NCBI GenBank assembly: GCA_020853395.1
Contig: JADYYY010000010.1
Span: forward strand, 248,001 to 312,000
Origin: Acidobacteriota bacterium
Lineage (GTDB): Bacteria; Acidobacteriota; Vicinamibacteria; Vicinamibacterales; SCN-69-37
Length of the DNA stretch: 64,000 bases
Direction of reading: 5' to 3'
Below the pieces are notes generated by a model. It saw only the letters and a program-made list of their open reading frames with translations. It was not told the DNA's origin and did no database searches. Each line of letters begins with the position of its first letter. Within the stretch, counting starts at the first letter, position 1. Below are positions 1 to 8,701 of the stretch, piece by piece. A program made the position numbers and the translations under genes.

Positions 1-1892
1 TACCACTGCTCGGCCTGCGCGGGATCGCGTTGCGCTTCGCAGATGATCCCGACCATCGTGGGCGGCGCCACGTTGGTCGGCTGCTGCTCGGTGAGGTGCA
101 CGAATTCCTGGCGGGCCTTGTCCAACCGTCCCTGCGCCAGGAACAGCGTCGCGAGCGATTGGTACGCGGTGATGTTCGAGGCGTCGAGCTCGAGCACCTT
201 GCGCAGCAGCCGCTCGGCGGCCGAGGGATCCACCATCGCGTGGGTGTTCCCCGCGATGAGCAGCAGCTCGATCGAGTCGGGTGCCTTGCGCAGCTCGTCG
301 TCTGCGCGTTGCCGGGCGAGCGCCGGCCGGGCCGCTTTGAGGTCGAGCTTGATGAGCTCGATGAGCGGCCGGGTGTAGTCGGGCGCGAGCTGCCGCGCGT
401 GCTCGAAGTAGCGATACGCCGCGGCCGTGTCGCCGCGGCTGAGCGCCGCGAGGCCTGCCTCGTACTTCACCTCGGGCGATTTGGGATATCGAGTCAGCAG
501 CAGGGCGACCTCGCGCGCCGCCTCTTCGTGGAGCGCCGACGAGTTCGCCATGACCCGAACGCGCATCAGCTTCGCCTCGACCAGGTCCGGGCTCACGCGG
601 ACGGCCTGATCCGCGTACTGCAGCGCCGTGTCGACGAGATTCTGGTCGAGATGGAGCTGCGCCAACTCGATCAGCGCCTCCGCCGACCGCGGGTTCAGCT
701 TGACCGCCTCGAGGTACGCGTTCTTCGCATCCTCGCGCTGGCCCATGGCGCGGGCGGCCGCGGCGTGCGCGAACTGGGCGGCTTCGGACTTCGGATCCGC
801 CTTCACGGCGGCTTCCGCCGTCTGGAGCGCTTCCACGCGGCGGCGGTTGCCGAGCAGCACGTGCGTCTTCAGCGCGAGCGCGTTCGCGTTCGTCGGCTGC
901 TTCGCCAGCACCTCGTCGAGCAGGCGCATGGCCTGCGCCGGCCGGCGATCGATCGTCGCCAGCAGCGCCATCTTGACCGTCGCGTCCGCGTAGCTCTCCG
1001 GCCGCGCCCGCAGACCCTGCAGGATCCGGAGCGCAACCGGTCGGCGGCCGGTCGCCATGTAGTAGTCGACGAGCGCGAAGATATCCTCGCGCCGCCGGCT
1101 CTTCTCGGCGACTCGCGCGAGGTACGGCTCGGCCTCTCGCAGCCGGCCCGTCGTCAGATAGAACTCCGAGACGGCGCGGTTGGCCTCCAGATTGGCAGGG
1201 TCGAGCGCGAGCGCGTCTTTGTAGGTGCGCTCGGCGTCGGCGAGCCGGTTCTCGAGCGCGTAGTAGTCGCCGAGCGCCACGTGGGCGGTCACGGACTTCG
1301 GCTCGGCTGCGATCGCGGCCTTCAGCGTCGACTCCGCCTCTTTGCGCTGCCCCTGCTTGTACTGGAACGCCCCCAGGTTGATGTAGGTGCCGGCTCGTTT
1401 CGGATCGAGAGCGATGGCACGCCGGTTCGCCGCGAGCGCTTCGTCGAGGCTGCCGAGCCCCGCCATCGCCGCGCCGAGCATCATCAGCGCCTGGCTGTGA
1501 TCGGGCTGCTTGCTCAGCACGGCCCGAAGCCGGATGCGCGCATCGTCATAGCGTCGCGCGAGCAGGAGCAGGTCGGCCGCCTTGAGCTGCGCGTCGAGCA
1601 ACTCGGGATTGAGGTCGGCCGCGCGCACGTAGGCCCCGAGCGCGCCGACGACGTCGCTTTGCGCGGCGAGGGCCTCGCCAAGCTTGAAGTGCGCCTCGGA
1701 CATCGTCGGCACGCGCTGAATCGCGTTGCGATACTCGATGACGGCCTCGGCGAACTTCCGTTCGGCGAAGAACCGATCGCCATTGGTCAGATAGGCTTTG
1801 GCGGCCGACTCCGGGCTGCGGCATCCGGCGAGGACGACGAGCGCGATCAGCACCACGGCGAGCTGGCGCGGGAGGGACGAGCGTCTCGACAT
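1..1892 (-). CDS. TPR-repeat lipoprotein of the PEP-CTERM system (PrsT-like), 3' end outside window
   Basis: Open on the minus strand from the ATG at 1892 to the left edge, at least 630 residues, so the C-terminus is missing. The N-terminus has an Arg-rich start, a hydrophobic stretch and a lipobox (VVLAGC, Cys24), so it is read as a lipoprotein exported by Sec and anchored in a membrane. The rest is back-to-back tetratricopeptide repeats with recurrent alanine, leucine and proline positions (for example ALALDP, AIALDP). It resembles the TPR lipoprotein at 19175-21448, including the start of the mature part (NGDRFFAERKFAEAVIEYRN versus SGDRFFAEGKYNEAIIQYRN). Such proteins accompany exosortase/EPS loci (TIGR02917 type) and are thought to scaffold assembly or export. 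The family call is from motifs only. The upstream SD is weak. The opposite-strand frame is a shadow. Confidence 0.85.
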   Translation of the reverse strand, partial: MSRRSSLPRQLAVVLIALVVLAGCRSPESAAKAYLTNGDRFFAERKFAEAVIEYRNAIQRVPTMSEAHFKLGEALAAQSDVVGALGAYVRAADLNPELLDAQLKAADLLLLARRYDDARIRLRAVLSKQPDHSQALMMLGAAMAGLGSLDEALAANRRAIALDPKRAGTYINLGAFQYKQGQRKEAESTLKAAIAAEPKSVTAHVALGDYYALENRLADAERTYKDALALDPANLEANRAVSEFYLTTGRLREAEPYLARVAEKSRRREDIFALVDYYMATGRRPVALRILQGLRARPESYADATVKMALLATIDRRPAQAMRLLDEVLAKQPTNANALALKTHVLLGNRRRVEALQTAEAAVKADPKSEAAQFAHAAAARAMGQREDAKNAYLEAVKLNPRSAEALIELAQLHLDQNLVDTALQYADQAVRVSPDLVEAKLMRVRVMANSSALHEEAAREVALLLTRYPKSPEVKYEAGLAALSRGDTAAAYRYFEHARQLAPDYTRPLIELIKLDLKAARPALARQRADDELRKAPDSIELLLIAGNTHAMVDPSAAERLLRKVLELDASNITAYQSLATLFLAQGRLDKARQEFVHLTEQQPTNVAPPTMVGIICEAQRDPAQAEQW

Positions 1893-2210
1893 CACCAGGC
1901 AATTTAGCAAGAATCACTCCGCGGCAGGCCTGACCGCTCAGGAAGACCTCGGCCGATTGGCCGCCAACGCGACATCCGGCGCCGGACGGCTCCAGAGGGC
2001 CTGCCGACAAATGTCGCCCTGCAGGCCGACCTTCACGACCTATCGGCCGCTCGGCCTGCGGGCCGGCCGGCTGTTTGCCCGGAAATGCTCCCAAAACCTG
2101 GCGAGGCTGGCACCCGGCCGAAGCGGGTCCCGCTGGCCCTCGAATTGCTACATAGCGGGCGGACGTATTCGTTGATGAAGCCGGGGGCTGACGTGAGGCG
2201 TTTCGCGAGC
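1893..2210. other. Divergent intergenic region upstream of the first PEP-CTERM gene
   Basis: About 320 bp between the minus-strand TPR gene and the PEP-CTERM gene. It holds short dyads that could be protein-binding sites: CCTGA-CCGC-TCAGG at 1929-1942, the perfect palindrome TCCGGCGCCGGA at 1975-1986, and CGACA-AA-TGTCG at 2005-2016. These lie roughly 120-210 bp upstream of the sigma-54-like element at 2134-2149, the usual range for enhancer-binding sites. None is proven. No convincing gene is seen. Confidence 0.45.
2134..2149 (+). promoter_or_regulatory. Sigma-54-type promoter (-24/-12) of the PEP-CTERM gene
   Basis: TGGCCCTCGAATTGCT matches the sigma-54 consensus TGGCAC-N5-TTGCW with one change and exact GG-N10-GC spacing. 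Predicted transcription start is about 2160, before both possible ATGs (2175 and 2211) but after the ATG at 2085, which argues against the longer start. Sigma-54 control through PrsK/PrsR is established for several PEP-CTERM regulons. Confidence 0.65.
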
Positions 2211-3203
2211 ATGGTGGGAAGCAAGCTGAGGAGCAAGCTGGCGTTGGCGATGTTCGCCGCGCTGCTGGGTCTGCCGCAACTGGCAGGCGCAGCGACCTTG
2301 ACGTTCGTGCCGCCCGATCCCGACTTCGACGACCTGGACCACACCTACATGTACGCGTGGCACCTCCAGGGGCTGAACACGGTCATCGGTAGCGAGACGA
2401 TCACCGGCGCGCAGATCAAGATCAACGGCATCTACAACTGGGACACCGGCCCGAACAAGCTGTTCATGCACCTGCTCGATACCATCCTGTCGCCGACGGC
2501 GCTGGCCGCCAACGGCGTCGGCATACTGGAATCCGGCCAGCCGGGCGGACCGTCCCCCTATACGACGTTCGAAGCCGGCACGGTGACGCGGCAGAACGGC
2601 TCGACGACCGTCAGCGCGCTGAACAGCACGATTTACCGGTACCAGGACGAGTCGGACTCGACGCAGGGGAACATCAAAGACGATTTCGCGATGGATCCGA
2701 ACGGCGCCAACGTGACGTCCGACCCTGAGTACTACTACATGAGCGACGGGCGCAGGTTCCTCGGCAGCAGCGCCTATCCGAACGACACGCCGATCGCCAA
2801 CACGCCGCTCGGCGACCGGTACGCCGACTCGACCTATACCGAGACCAACGGCGTCGACAAGACCTACACGGTCAAGGAAGGGTGGGCGGACTCGCTGCCG
2901 AACGACGGGAGGACGGATTACTCCTTCTCCACCACCCCAGTCAACTACACCTACACGTTCACGTCGGGACAGCTCGAGAGCCTGAAGAACTACATCGCGG
3001 CTGGCGGCGACATCGCGTTCGGCCTGGATCCGGACTGCCACCTGTTCAACGAGGGTTTTCAGTTCATCATCACCACGCAAGCGAATGGGGCCGGCAGCCC
3101 AGTGCCCGAGCCGGCCTCGCTGCTCCTGCTCGGCAGCGGCCTGGCCGGGCTGGCTGGTCTGAACCGCCGTCGCCGGCAACGGCCGGGCGTGAAGACCGAG
3201 TAG
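2211..3203 (+). CDS. PEP-CTERM sorting domain protein 1
   Basis: A secreted exosortase substrate of 330 residues. The chosen ATG (2211) gives a compact signal peptide: KLRSK, a hydrophobic core LALAMFAALLGL, and an AGA-type cleavage site. An in-frame ATG at 2175 would add 12 residues and is also downstream of the predicted transcription start. The body is rich in Thr, Asn, Ser, Asp and Tyr, as expected of an exported, possibly O-glycosylated protein, and matches no enzyme I recognise. The C-terminus is a classic PEP-CTERM tripartite signal: VPEP at about residue 298, a hydrophobic Leu/Gly helix, then NRRRRQR. The exosortase should cleave there and remove the tail. It stands alone between a sigma-54-like promoter and a hairpin terminator, so it is probably monocistronic. 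Confidence 0.9.
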   Translation: MVGSKLRSKLALAMFAALLGLPQLAGAATLTFVPPDPDFDDLDHTYMYAWHLQGLNTVIGSETITGAQIKINGIYNWDTGPNKLFMHLLDTILSPTALAANGVGILESGQPGGPSPYTTFEAGTVTRQNGSTTVSALNSTIYRYQDESDSTQGNIKDDFAMDPNGANVTSDPEYYYMSDGRRFLGSSAYPNDTPIANTPLGDRYADSTYTETNGVDKTYTVKEGWADSLPNDGRTDYSFSTTPVNYTYTFTSGQLESLKNYIAAGGDIAFGLDPDCHLFNEGFQFIITTQANGAGSPVPEPASLLLLGSGLAGLAGLNRRRRQRPGVKTE

Positions 3204-3243
3204 CCTCCGCCGCGTCGCGGCCCGACACCGCTAGCTGTACCTC

Positions 3244-3280
3244 GCGCTCGTGCCTCCATCAGGAGGCACGGGCGCTTCGT
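3244..3280 (+). terminator. Rho-independent-like terminator after PEP-CTERM gene 1
   Basis: A 14-bp stem (3244-3257 with 3262-3275, one G-T pair) closes an ATCA loop. The core arms are CGTGCCTCC and GGAGGCACG. A modest T-containing tract (TTCGTGTTT) follows. It begins about 40 bp after the stop codon. Confidence 0.7.
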
Positions 3281-3324
3281 GTTTCCAGGGAGGCCGTCGC
3301 ACCCGTGCGGAGAACGGATAGCGC

Positions 3325-3713
3325 CAGCGTGGCCGGCCTGGACGGCCTCCGCCCGGTCGCCGCTGCCCTCGTCACCGCGCAGCACGCGCCGACGGTTTCC
3401 GGTCAAGGCAGCGTGGACCGACATCGCCAGGCTCAACATCGGACAACTGGACGGCCGTCGAGGCCGGCAGGACGAGCGGCGTCGCTTCGGTCGTCGCGGC
3501 GCTTGCCGGCGTGTCACGATCCAGCACCTGCCCGTCGCGGCGACGATCGCATCGGGCTTCACCTATGAGTACTATCTCGTGCATGGCATCGCGCTTCTCG
3601 GTGGGATTCGCATGCTGGGTCTGCCGCCGGCGCTCGGCACCGCGCTCGGTGTGGGGTCTGCCGCGGTGGCCGCCGTCGGCCTGCATCGCGCGACGGCCGG
3701 CCGCGCACGCTGA
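3325..3713 (+). pseudogene. Remnant of an acyltransferase-3 (OafA-like) gene
   Basis: Two pieces typical of opposite ends of an acyltransferase-3 protein lie close together. In frame 2, 3335-3388 encodes GLDGLRPVAAALVTAQHA, like the LDGLRA(V/L)A..H start of that family. In frame 3, from 3558, comes FTYEYYLVHGIALL, like the SYxxYLxH segment near the C-terminus, followed by a hydrophobic helix and a stop at 3711-3713. In an intact gene these motifs are about 900-1000 bp apart, here about 170 bp and out of frame. I read this as an internally deleted, frameshifted relic. Intact relatives are at 36006-37208 and 60026-61186. The alternative is a chance resemblance in noncoding DNA. Confidence 0.55.
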
Positions 3714-3720
3714 GGCCGCG

Positions 3721-5523
3721 GTGCCTTGGCGTGTCTTGACCCTGCTGGCGACGTCGCTCGCCATCGTGGCGTCGTTCGCGCGGCCCGCCGGCGCCCAGTC
3801 GGCCGACAACGTGCTGGTCGTCGTCAACGGCAACAGCCCGGCGTCGATCGAAGTCGGCGAGTACTACGCGAAGGCGCGGCAGGTGCCGGCCAGCCGCATG
3901 ATCCGCCTCTCGACGAGCACGGACGAGACGCTGTCTCGGACGGAGTACGAGCGCGCCATCGAAGGTCCGGTCAGCCGCTTCCTCGTGAGCGGAGCGCTCC
4001 AGGACGTCGTCCTCTACATCGTCCTCACGAAGGGCGTGCCGCTGCGCATCGCGGGCACCGGCGGTCGCGACGGCACGGTCGCGAGCGTCGATTCGGAGCT
4101 GACCCTGCTCTACCGGAAGCTGCTCGGGCAGCCGCCCCCCGCGATCGGACGTGTGCCGAACCCGTACTTCCTCGATGACCGGCCAGCGTCCGAGGCACGT
4201 CCGTTCACGCGTACCGCGCAGGAGATCTACCTCGTGACACGTCTCGATGGGTTCACCGTCGACGACGTGAAGGGGCTGATCGATCGGTCGACGGCGCCCG
4301 CCGTGCGCGGCACGATCGTGCTCGACGAGAAGGCGACGTTGATCGATCGCGGCGGCGATCAGCGGCTCACCGAGGCCGCGGCGCGCCTCCGGGACGCTCC
4401 CGGCATCGCCCTGCTGCACGAGGAGACGCGCGCGCCGGCCGCGACCGACCAACCGGTGCTCGGCTATTACTCCTGGGGATCGAACGACGTCGGCAACGTG
4501 CGGCGGCGAAGCGGCTTGACGTTCGCGCCCGGCGCCATCGGCGGAACGTTCGTCAGCACGGACGGGCGGACGTTCATCGAGCCGCCGCCGGCCTGGTCTC
4601 CGTCGGGACCGGCGGGTGGCCCGCCCCACCGCGGCAGCTTCCAATCGCTCGCCGGCGATCTCATTCGCGACGGCATCACCGGCGTCGCCGCGCACGTCGA
4701 CGAGCCGTTCCTCGACGGCACGGTCCGGCCCCAGGTGCTCTTCCCCGTCTACGTCGCCGGCCTGAACCTCGCCGAAGCGTTCTACGCGGCGATGCCATTC
4801 CTGAGCTGGCAGACGATCGTGATCGGCGACCCGCTCTGCGCGCCCTTCCGTCGCGACACGCTCGCCCCGGCCGCCATCGCCGAGGGCGTCGACCCGGACA
4901 GCGACATGCCGGCGATCTTCACGCGACGCCGCATCGCCGCGCTCGGCCAGCCGCTGGATCCGAAGGCCGTGAAGATGCTCCTGCGCCTGGACGTCGCGGT
5001 GGTGAAAGGCGAGGCGACGGACGTCGAGCCGGTGCTCGTCGCGGCCACCGCGATCGAGCCACGGCTCGGCGACGCGCATCTCCGGCTGGCGAGCCTGTAC
5101 GGTGCGCGCGGCGACTTCGACCGGTCCATCGAGCGCTTCCGCCGCGTCGTCGAGCTCGCTCCGGGAAACGTGATCGCGTTGAACGATCTCGCCTGGACGC
5201 TGGCCGACAAGAAGCAACGGCCCGCTGAGGCGCTGCCGTTCGCCGAGCGCGCGCTGAAGCTCGCTCCGCTCCCACCCGTGCTCGACACGATCGGGTGGAT
5301 TCATCATCTGCTCGGTCAGGATGACCGCGGCATCGCGTACATGGAGCGCGCGGCCGCCGCCGCGCCGCAGAGCGTCGAGATCCTCCTGCACGCCGCGACG
5401 ATGCACCAGGCGCTCGGGTTTCGGGTGACGGCACGGCGTGAGCTGGCGCAGGCGTTGAAGCTGGACCCGAAGGCGGCCGAGCGTCCGGAGGTCAAGGCGC
5501 TGCAGGCGCTGCTGGCGCCGTGA
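3721..5523 (+). CDS. TIGR03790-like secreted protein with C-terminal TPRs
   Basis: Exported protein of 600 residues. GTG at 3721 is preceded by GAGG and starts a signal peptide (VLTLLATSLAIVASFARPAGAQ). The first residues after cleavage, VLVVVNGNSPASIEVGEYYA, match the start of the TIGR03790 family, whose function is unknown. Further family-like segments include VLYIVLTKGVPLRI and a C-terminal FLSWQTIVIGDPLCAPF. The last about 170 residues form at least three tetratricopeptide repeats (FRRVVELAPGN, AERALKLAPL, ALKLDPKA), which would suit protein-protein contacts in the periplasm. The stop overlaps the GTG of the YdcF-like gene (GTGA), so the two are probably translationally coupled. Reading frames further upstream overlap the acyltransferase relic and are not counted. 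Confidence 0.8.
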   Translation: MPWRVLTLLATSLAIVASFARPAGAQSADNVLVVVNGNSPASIEVGEYYAKARQVPASRMIRLSTSTDETLSRTEYERAIEGPVSRFLVSGALQDVVLYIVLTKGVPLRIAGTGGRDGTVASVDSELTLLYRKLLGQPPPAIGRVPNPYFLDDRPASEARPFTRTAQEIYLVTRLDGFTVDDVKGLIDRSTAPAVRGTIVLDEKATLIDRGGDQRLTEAAARLRDAPGIALLHEETRAPAATDQPVLGYYSWGSNDVGNVRRRSGLTFAPGAIGGTFVSTDGRTFIEPPPAWSPSGPAGGPPHRGSFQSLAGDLIRDGITGVAAHVDEPFLDGTVRPQVLFPVYVAGLNLAEAFYAAMPFLSWQTIVIGDPLCAPFRRDTLAPAAIAEGVDPDSDMPAIFTRRRIAALGQPLDPKAVKMLLRLDVAVVKGEATDVEPVLVAATAIEPRLGDAHLRLASLYGARGDFDRSIERFRRVVELAPGNVIALNDLAWTLADKKQRPAEALPFAERALKLAPLPPVLDTIGWIHHLLGQDDRGIAYMERAAAAAPQSVEILLHAATMHQALGFRVTARRELAQALKLDPKAAERPEVKALQALLAP

Positions 5524-6254
5524 ACCTGACCGCACCTCACCTGCCCTTTGCCCTTCTCTGGTCGTTGCTCAAGTGGATCGATGCGCCTGGGTCGATCCCC
5601 TTTCTCGTCATCTGCCTTGCCGCGGGCCTGATCGTCCGGCTCGCCGCTCCGCGCGCGAGACGGGCGACCACGGCCTGGTTCGTCGCGGTCGCGGCGCTCT
5701 ATCTCGCGCTCGCGTTGCCGGCCGTCGCCGCGCTCATCAGCGGAGCGCTGCCTCGCCCGCACGGCCGGGAACTTCGCGCGGGCGACCGCATCGACGTGCT
5801 CGTCGTCTTCGACGGCGACAATCGGCGCGGCCGCGTGCGCGAAGCGCAGCGCGTCTACCTAATGGCGCAGCCGAACGAAGTCTGGTCCCTTGGCTGGGAG
5901 CCGTGGATGCACGCCGCGCTCGCCCAGGCTGGCGTGCCGCGCGCACGTCTCTATCATGATGCCGCGACGACCACGACGCGCGAGCAGATCGCGTGGGTCG
6001 CGTCGCGCCTGCGTGCATCGCCGGTGCTGCAGCTCGCGGTCGTCGTATCGCGCCTGCAGGCGCCGCGTGTCGAGGCGCTGATGCGCGCCGAACGGCTGAG
6101 CCCGGTGCTCGTCGTGGCGCCAGCGGACGTCGAACCCGCCGGCGGGGGCCTGCGCGCGTTCGTGCCGACCTATTTCGCGCTCCGGATCAGCCGCGACGCT
6201 CTCTACGAGCACGCCGCTCTGCGGTACTACGCCTGGAGGCGATGGACGAGATAG
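5520..6254 (+). CDS. YdcF/SanA-like (DUF218) membrane protein
   Basis: 244 residues beginning at a GTG that overlaps the previous stop by 4 bp. Two predicted membrane segments (about residues 24-41 and 48-68) precede a soluble domain that starts with RIDVLVVFDGDNRRGRVREA, the position and style of the DUF218 strand and loop. It ends with a YEHAALRYYAWRRW segment like the family C-terminus. DUF218 proteins of the ElyC/SanA/YdcF group are inner-membrane proteins linked to envelope and polysaccharide processes, and their biochemical activity is mostly unresolved. The coupling with the TIGR03790-like gene suggests they act together. Family assignment is moderately sure; function is not. Confidence 0.7.
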   Translation: MNLTAPHLPFALLWSLLKWIDAPGSIPFLVICLAAGLIVRLAAPRARRATTAWFVAVAALYLALALPAVAALISGALPRPHGRELRAGDRIDVLVVFDGDNRRGRVREAQRVYLMAQPNEVWSLGWEPWMHAALAQAGVPRARLYHDAATTTTREQIAWVASRLRASPVLQLAVVVSRLQAPRVEALMRAERLSPVLVVAPADVEPAGGGLRAFVPTYFALRISRDALYEHAALRYYAWRRWTR

Positions 6255-6425
6255 AGAGGGCTCATGGCTTACGGCGCGTGTCAGAACTCCCGCGGCGGGG
6301 GTGGCGCCGGACGGGGCCGCCCCGCGTGGCGCGCAGGCGATACCCGTGATCACGCGCGTTGTGCCGAGCACCACGCGGGGCTGTCCGGCGACAGGACCCG
6401 CGCTCGCCGAGTTTGAAACGCACGC

Positions 6426-7505
6426 TTACGGCTCATGGCTCACGCGGTCGCGGAACGCCTTGCGCGTGAGGTGCCTGGCTAGCTGCAACGGAGGCATGCG
6501 GAGCCAGTGCGACCGGACGTAGAGCGCGAACGCCGCGGTGGACGACGCGTGGCCGGCCGGCCCTGGCAGCGCGCGGGTGACGAACGTGTCCATCGTGCGG
6601 CGAACGGCCGGCGGCGGTCCCCAGGCCCGTATCCGCTGCTGCACGTCGTCAGGGATCGGCGTGCCGAAGAAGCGCGCGGCGTAGCGGATCGCGTAGTACG
6701 CCGGACGACGAAGATCGAGCGCCTCGGCCTCGCGCGCCAGGTCCGGCCAGAAAGCCGGATCGGCGCCGTACGCGCGCAGCAACCCGTCCAGATCGACGAG
6801 ATCGCGAATCGCCCCGGCGATCTCGCCATCGTGGAACAGGTGCGCGGCGGCATGGAGGACCATGTGCGCCGGACAGAGCACGCGCGCGCCGTTCGTCATG
6901 ACCGCCCGGTCGATCAGCCGCGCCGGAGACGGCTGCAGGCGCCCCGTCCGCGGCAAGAGCGCGTGGTGGACGTCGACCACCGAGCCGCGAGCCTCGTGCG
7001 TCATCGGCGGCAGCTCGTGCATCCATTCGCGGTAGTACCGATCGTCGTAGGCGTCGACCTCGCCCGCCGACCAGCCGTGTGCGTTGAGCAGCCGCTCCGT
7101 CCGGCCGAGCTCGGCAGCCGGCACGAGGATGTCGATGTCGGCGACGCGCCGCCCGCGTCCGGCGGCGAGAGACGCCGTCAGGTACGCCGCACCCTTCAGC
7201 AGCACCCATGGCACGCCCTCAGGATCGAGCGCGCGCCGCAGGCGGTCGATTTCCCAACGGACCGCGCGATCGTATTCGGTCACGAGTGCGCGCGCGCTCG
7301 TGATTCGATCGGCCAACCACGCCGGCGCGCGCGACACGAGATCCAGCCGCTCGGCCTGGTTCACGAACCAGCCGAGCAACCGGGCGTCCTGGGCGGTGTC
7401 CATCGTCCGACTCACCTCTTCGGGCACGAGCGACGCGAGGATCTCGGGCGACCGCAGCACCCGCACGAGCAGCTCGTGGTCGGGTCCGGTGTCGAGGCGG
7501 GACAT
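6426..7505 (-). CDS. Nucleotidyltransferase family protein (PF14907 type), HPr-rel-A cassette
   Basis: 359 residues, last gene of the minus-strand cassette 6426-8901. It carries the signature of the uncharacterised nucleotidyltransferases often found beside HprK-related kinases: WVLLKG at about residues 100-105 and RVADIDILVP (D123, D125, a metal-binding DxD) at about 120-129. An H-x-H/L segment follows (VVDVHHAL). The last third is helical (HMVLHAAAHLFHDG) and resembles substrate-binding parts of such enzymes. It presumably moves a nucleotidyl group to an unknown acceptor. The start ATG is 26 bp downstream of the kinase stop. A 15-bp direct repeat with one mismatch (GGCTCATGGCTTACG) occurs at 6259-6273 and again over the stop at 6430-6444. 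Confidence 0.8.
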   Translation of the reverse strand: MSRLDTGPDHELLVRVLRSPEILASLVPEEVSRTMDTAQDARLLGWFVNQAERLDLVSRAPAWLADRITSARALVTEYDRAVRWEIDRLRRALDPEGVPWVLLKGAAYLTASLAAGRGRRVADIDILVPAAELGRTERLLNAHGWSAGEVDAYDDRYYREWMHELPPMTHEARGSVVDVHHALLPRTGRLQPSPARLIDRAVMTNGARVLCPAHMVLHAAAHLFHDGEIAGAIRDLVDLDGLLRAYGADPAFWPDLAREAEALDLRRPAYYAIRYAARFFGTPIPDDVQQRIRAWGPPPAVRRTMDTFVTRALPGPAGHASSTAAFALYVRSHWLRMPPLQLARHLTRKAFRDRVSHEP

Positions 7506-7531
7506 CGTCGGATCAGGGAATCAAGAAGGGA

Positions 7532-8389
7532 TCAACTGCACGCCAGCTCGTCGAAGCGTCCCAGCGCGTCGTCGAGGTCACTGTACTCCAGCCGGTAGCA
7601 CGCCGACGCCCGCACGAGGTGCTCCAACCCCCGAAAGCCGGCCGGGCCGACGACGTTGTAGTTGAAGGACTGATCGGCGAGGCGCGCCAGCGCGTGCGCC
7701 CTCGGCAGCGGCTCGAAGATCGTCGGGCTGCCCGGCACGTACCGGGGCAGCACGAGCCAGCCAGGCGTAGCAGGTTCGCTGCTGCGGCGGACGCTGTCGG
7801 CCGGTGGCCGCGCGTGCACGAAACGGGCGCCCTCGATGTCGATGCACTCCGGGCTGAGCGCGACGTCAGGATGCCGGCCGCGGATGATCTCGATTGAGGC
7901 GTTCTTCAGCGACAACGGCCGCGGCGCCGGGTGAATCGCGCCGGTCACCGGGTGCAGCAGTGCGAACTCGTCGGAGAAGAGGCGCCATCGCGAGTACGCC
8001 AGCGCGGCGCAGAGCGTGCTCTTGCCCGCACCTGGTGGCGCCGGCATCACGAGCGCCCGGCCGCCGCGCTCGAGCGTCGCCGCGTGCATGACCACCCACT
8101 GATGCGCCCGGGTGCCGATGCACCAGTTGAGGCTCCACTCCATCGATGGTCCGGCGAGATCTTCAGGGACGGGAAGATACGGCTCGATCCCGTGCAGGAT
8201 CGCCCTCGCCTGCCGGCGGACCCACCGCCGCACGCCTCGTCCCGGCGCGACGACGACGTCGAAGTGGCCGGCGGCGCCTGGCCGCTGGCGGTAGTCGGGA
8301 TAGAGCAGCGCCAGATGGCGCGACACGGCGGCGAGCGGCGATCGCACGCGGGCGAGGAAGGGACCGATCTCGAGCTGCGTGTCGACCAC
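7532..8389 (-). CDS. HprK-related kinase A
   Basis: 285 residues with the HPr kinase-like P-loop PAPPGAGKST (K123) and a following LFSDEFALL segment (D140, E141) that would bind metal. Around the P-loop the protein reads like HprK (VMPAPPGAGKSTLCAAL, then FSDEFALL and a PLSLK segment). It lacks the N-terminal HprK domain and there is no HPr gene nearby. This is the HprK-rel-A family known from cassettes with a PqqD-like chaperone and a nucleotidyltransferase, often in exosortase-bearing genomes. It likely phosphorylates a serine or a small molecule; the substrate is unknown. Stop and start of the neighbours are within 26 and 4 bp, so the genes are surely cotranscribed. Confidence 0.85.
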   Translation of the reverse strand: MVDTQLEIGPFLARVRSPLAAVSRHLALLYPDYRQRPGAAGHFDVVVAPGRGVRRWVRRQARAILHGIEPYLPVPEDLAGPSMEWSLNWCIGTRAHQWVVMHAATLERGGRALVMPAPPGAGKSTLCAALAYSRWRLFSDEFALLHPVTGAIHPAPRPLSLKNASIEIIRGRHPDVALSPECIDIEGARFVHARPPADSVRRSSEPATPGWLVLPRYVPGSPTIFEPLPRAHALARLADQSFNYNVVGPAGFRGLEHLVRASACYRLEYSDLDDALGRFDELACS

Positions 8390-8392
8390 GCG

Positions 8393-8701
8393 TCAACCGC
8401 GTCCGCCGAACGCCGGGGCCACCAGACCCGCCTCGTCCAGGAAGGCCAGCGCGCGGGTGACGTTTTCGGTCGCGGTCGCCGCGTCGATCTCGAGGTCACG
8501 TCCGAGCGCCGCGATCAGGTCGGCGGCCGCGATGCCCTGCTCCGGCGGAATCAGCGACCAGATGCGATGGAGGATGGGCGCGACGAGGTGGATGTCAGCC
8601 GACGCCTGATTGAAGACGATCCAGTCGTCGCCGTCGTCGAATCTGACCCAGGTCGGCGTCGCGTGGCGGCGCCAGGTCGTGCGGCTGTCGGCTACTTGCA
8701 A
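8393..8701 (-). CDS. PqqD-like peptide chaperone of the HPr-rel-A system
   Basis: About 102 residues if translation begins at the TTG at 8701, which overlaps the stop codon of the preceding small gene (8692-8694). An ATG at 8761 would add 20 residues overlapping that gene in another frame and outside the domain. The protein shows the PqqD-fold pattern: a strand pair (WVRFDDGDDWIVFNQASADIHLV), then IHRIW-type and helical segments (LIAALGRDLEIDAATATENV, LAFLDEAGLV). PqqD-like domains bind leader peptides of modified peptides and present them to enzymes. The position directly after a short peptide gene and before the kinase fits the HPr-rel-A chaperone family (TIGR04353 type). The domain is clear; the start codon is uncertain. 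Confidence 0.75.
   Translation of the reverse strand: MQVADSRTTWRRHATPTWVRFDDGDDWIVFNQASADIHLVAPILHRIWSLIPPEQGIAAADLIAALGRDLEIDAATATENVTRALAFLDEAGLVAPAFGGRG

Noticed and set aside
30-1907. Long plus-strand open frame opposite the TPR lipoprotein gene
   Set aside because: Arg/Gly/His-rich, no domain, complementary to clear TPR coding with lipobox; a shadow caused by high GC.
1906-1921. Minus-strand GG-N10-GC with TTGC before the left TPR gene
   Set aside because: It would place the transcription start about 3 bp before the ATG, and the -24 box is poor.
6259-6444. Insertion-element footprint from the 15-bp direct repeat
   Set aside because: Only one imperfect pair, no terminal inverted repeats and no transposase remains.
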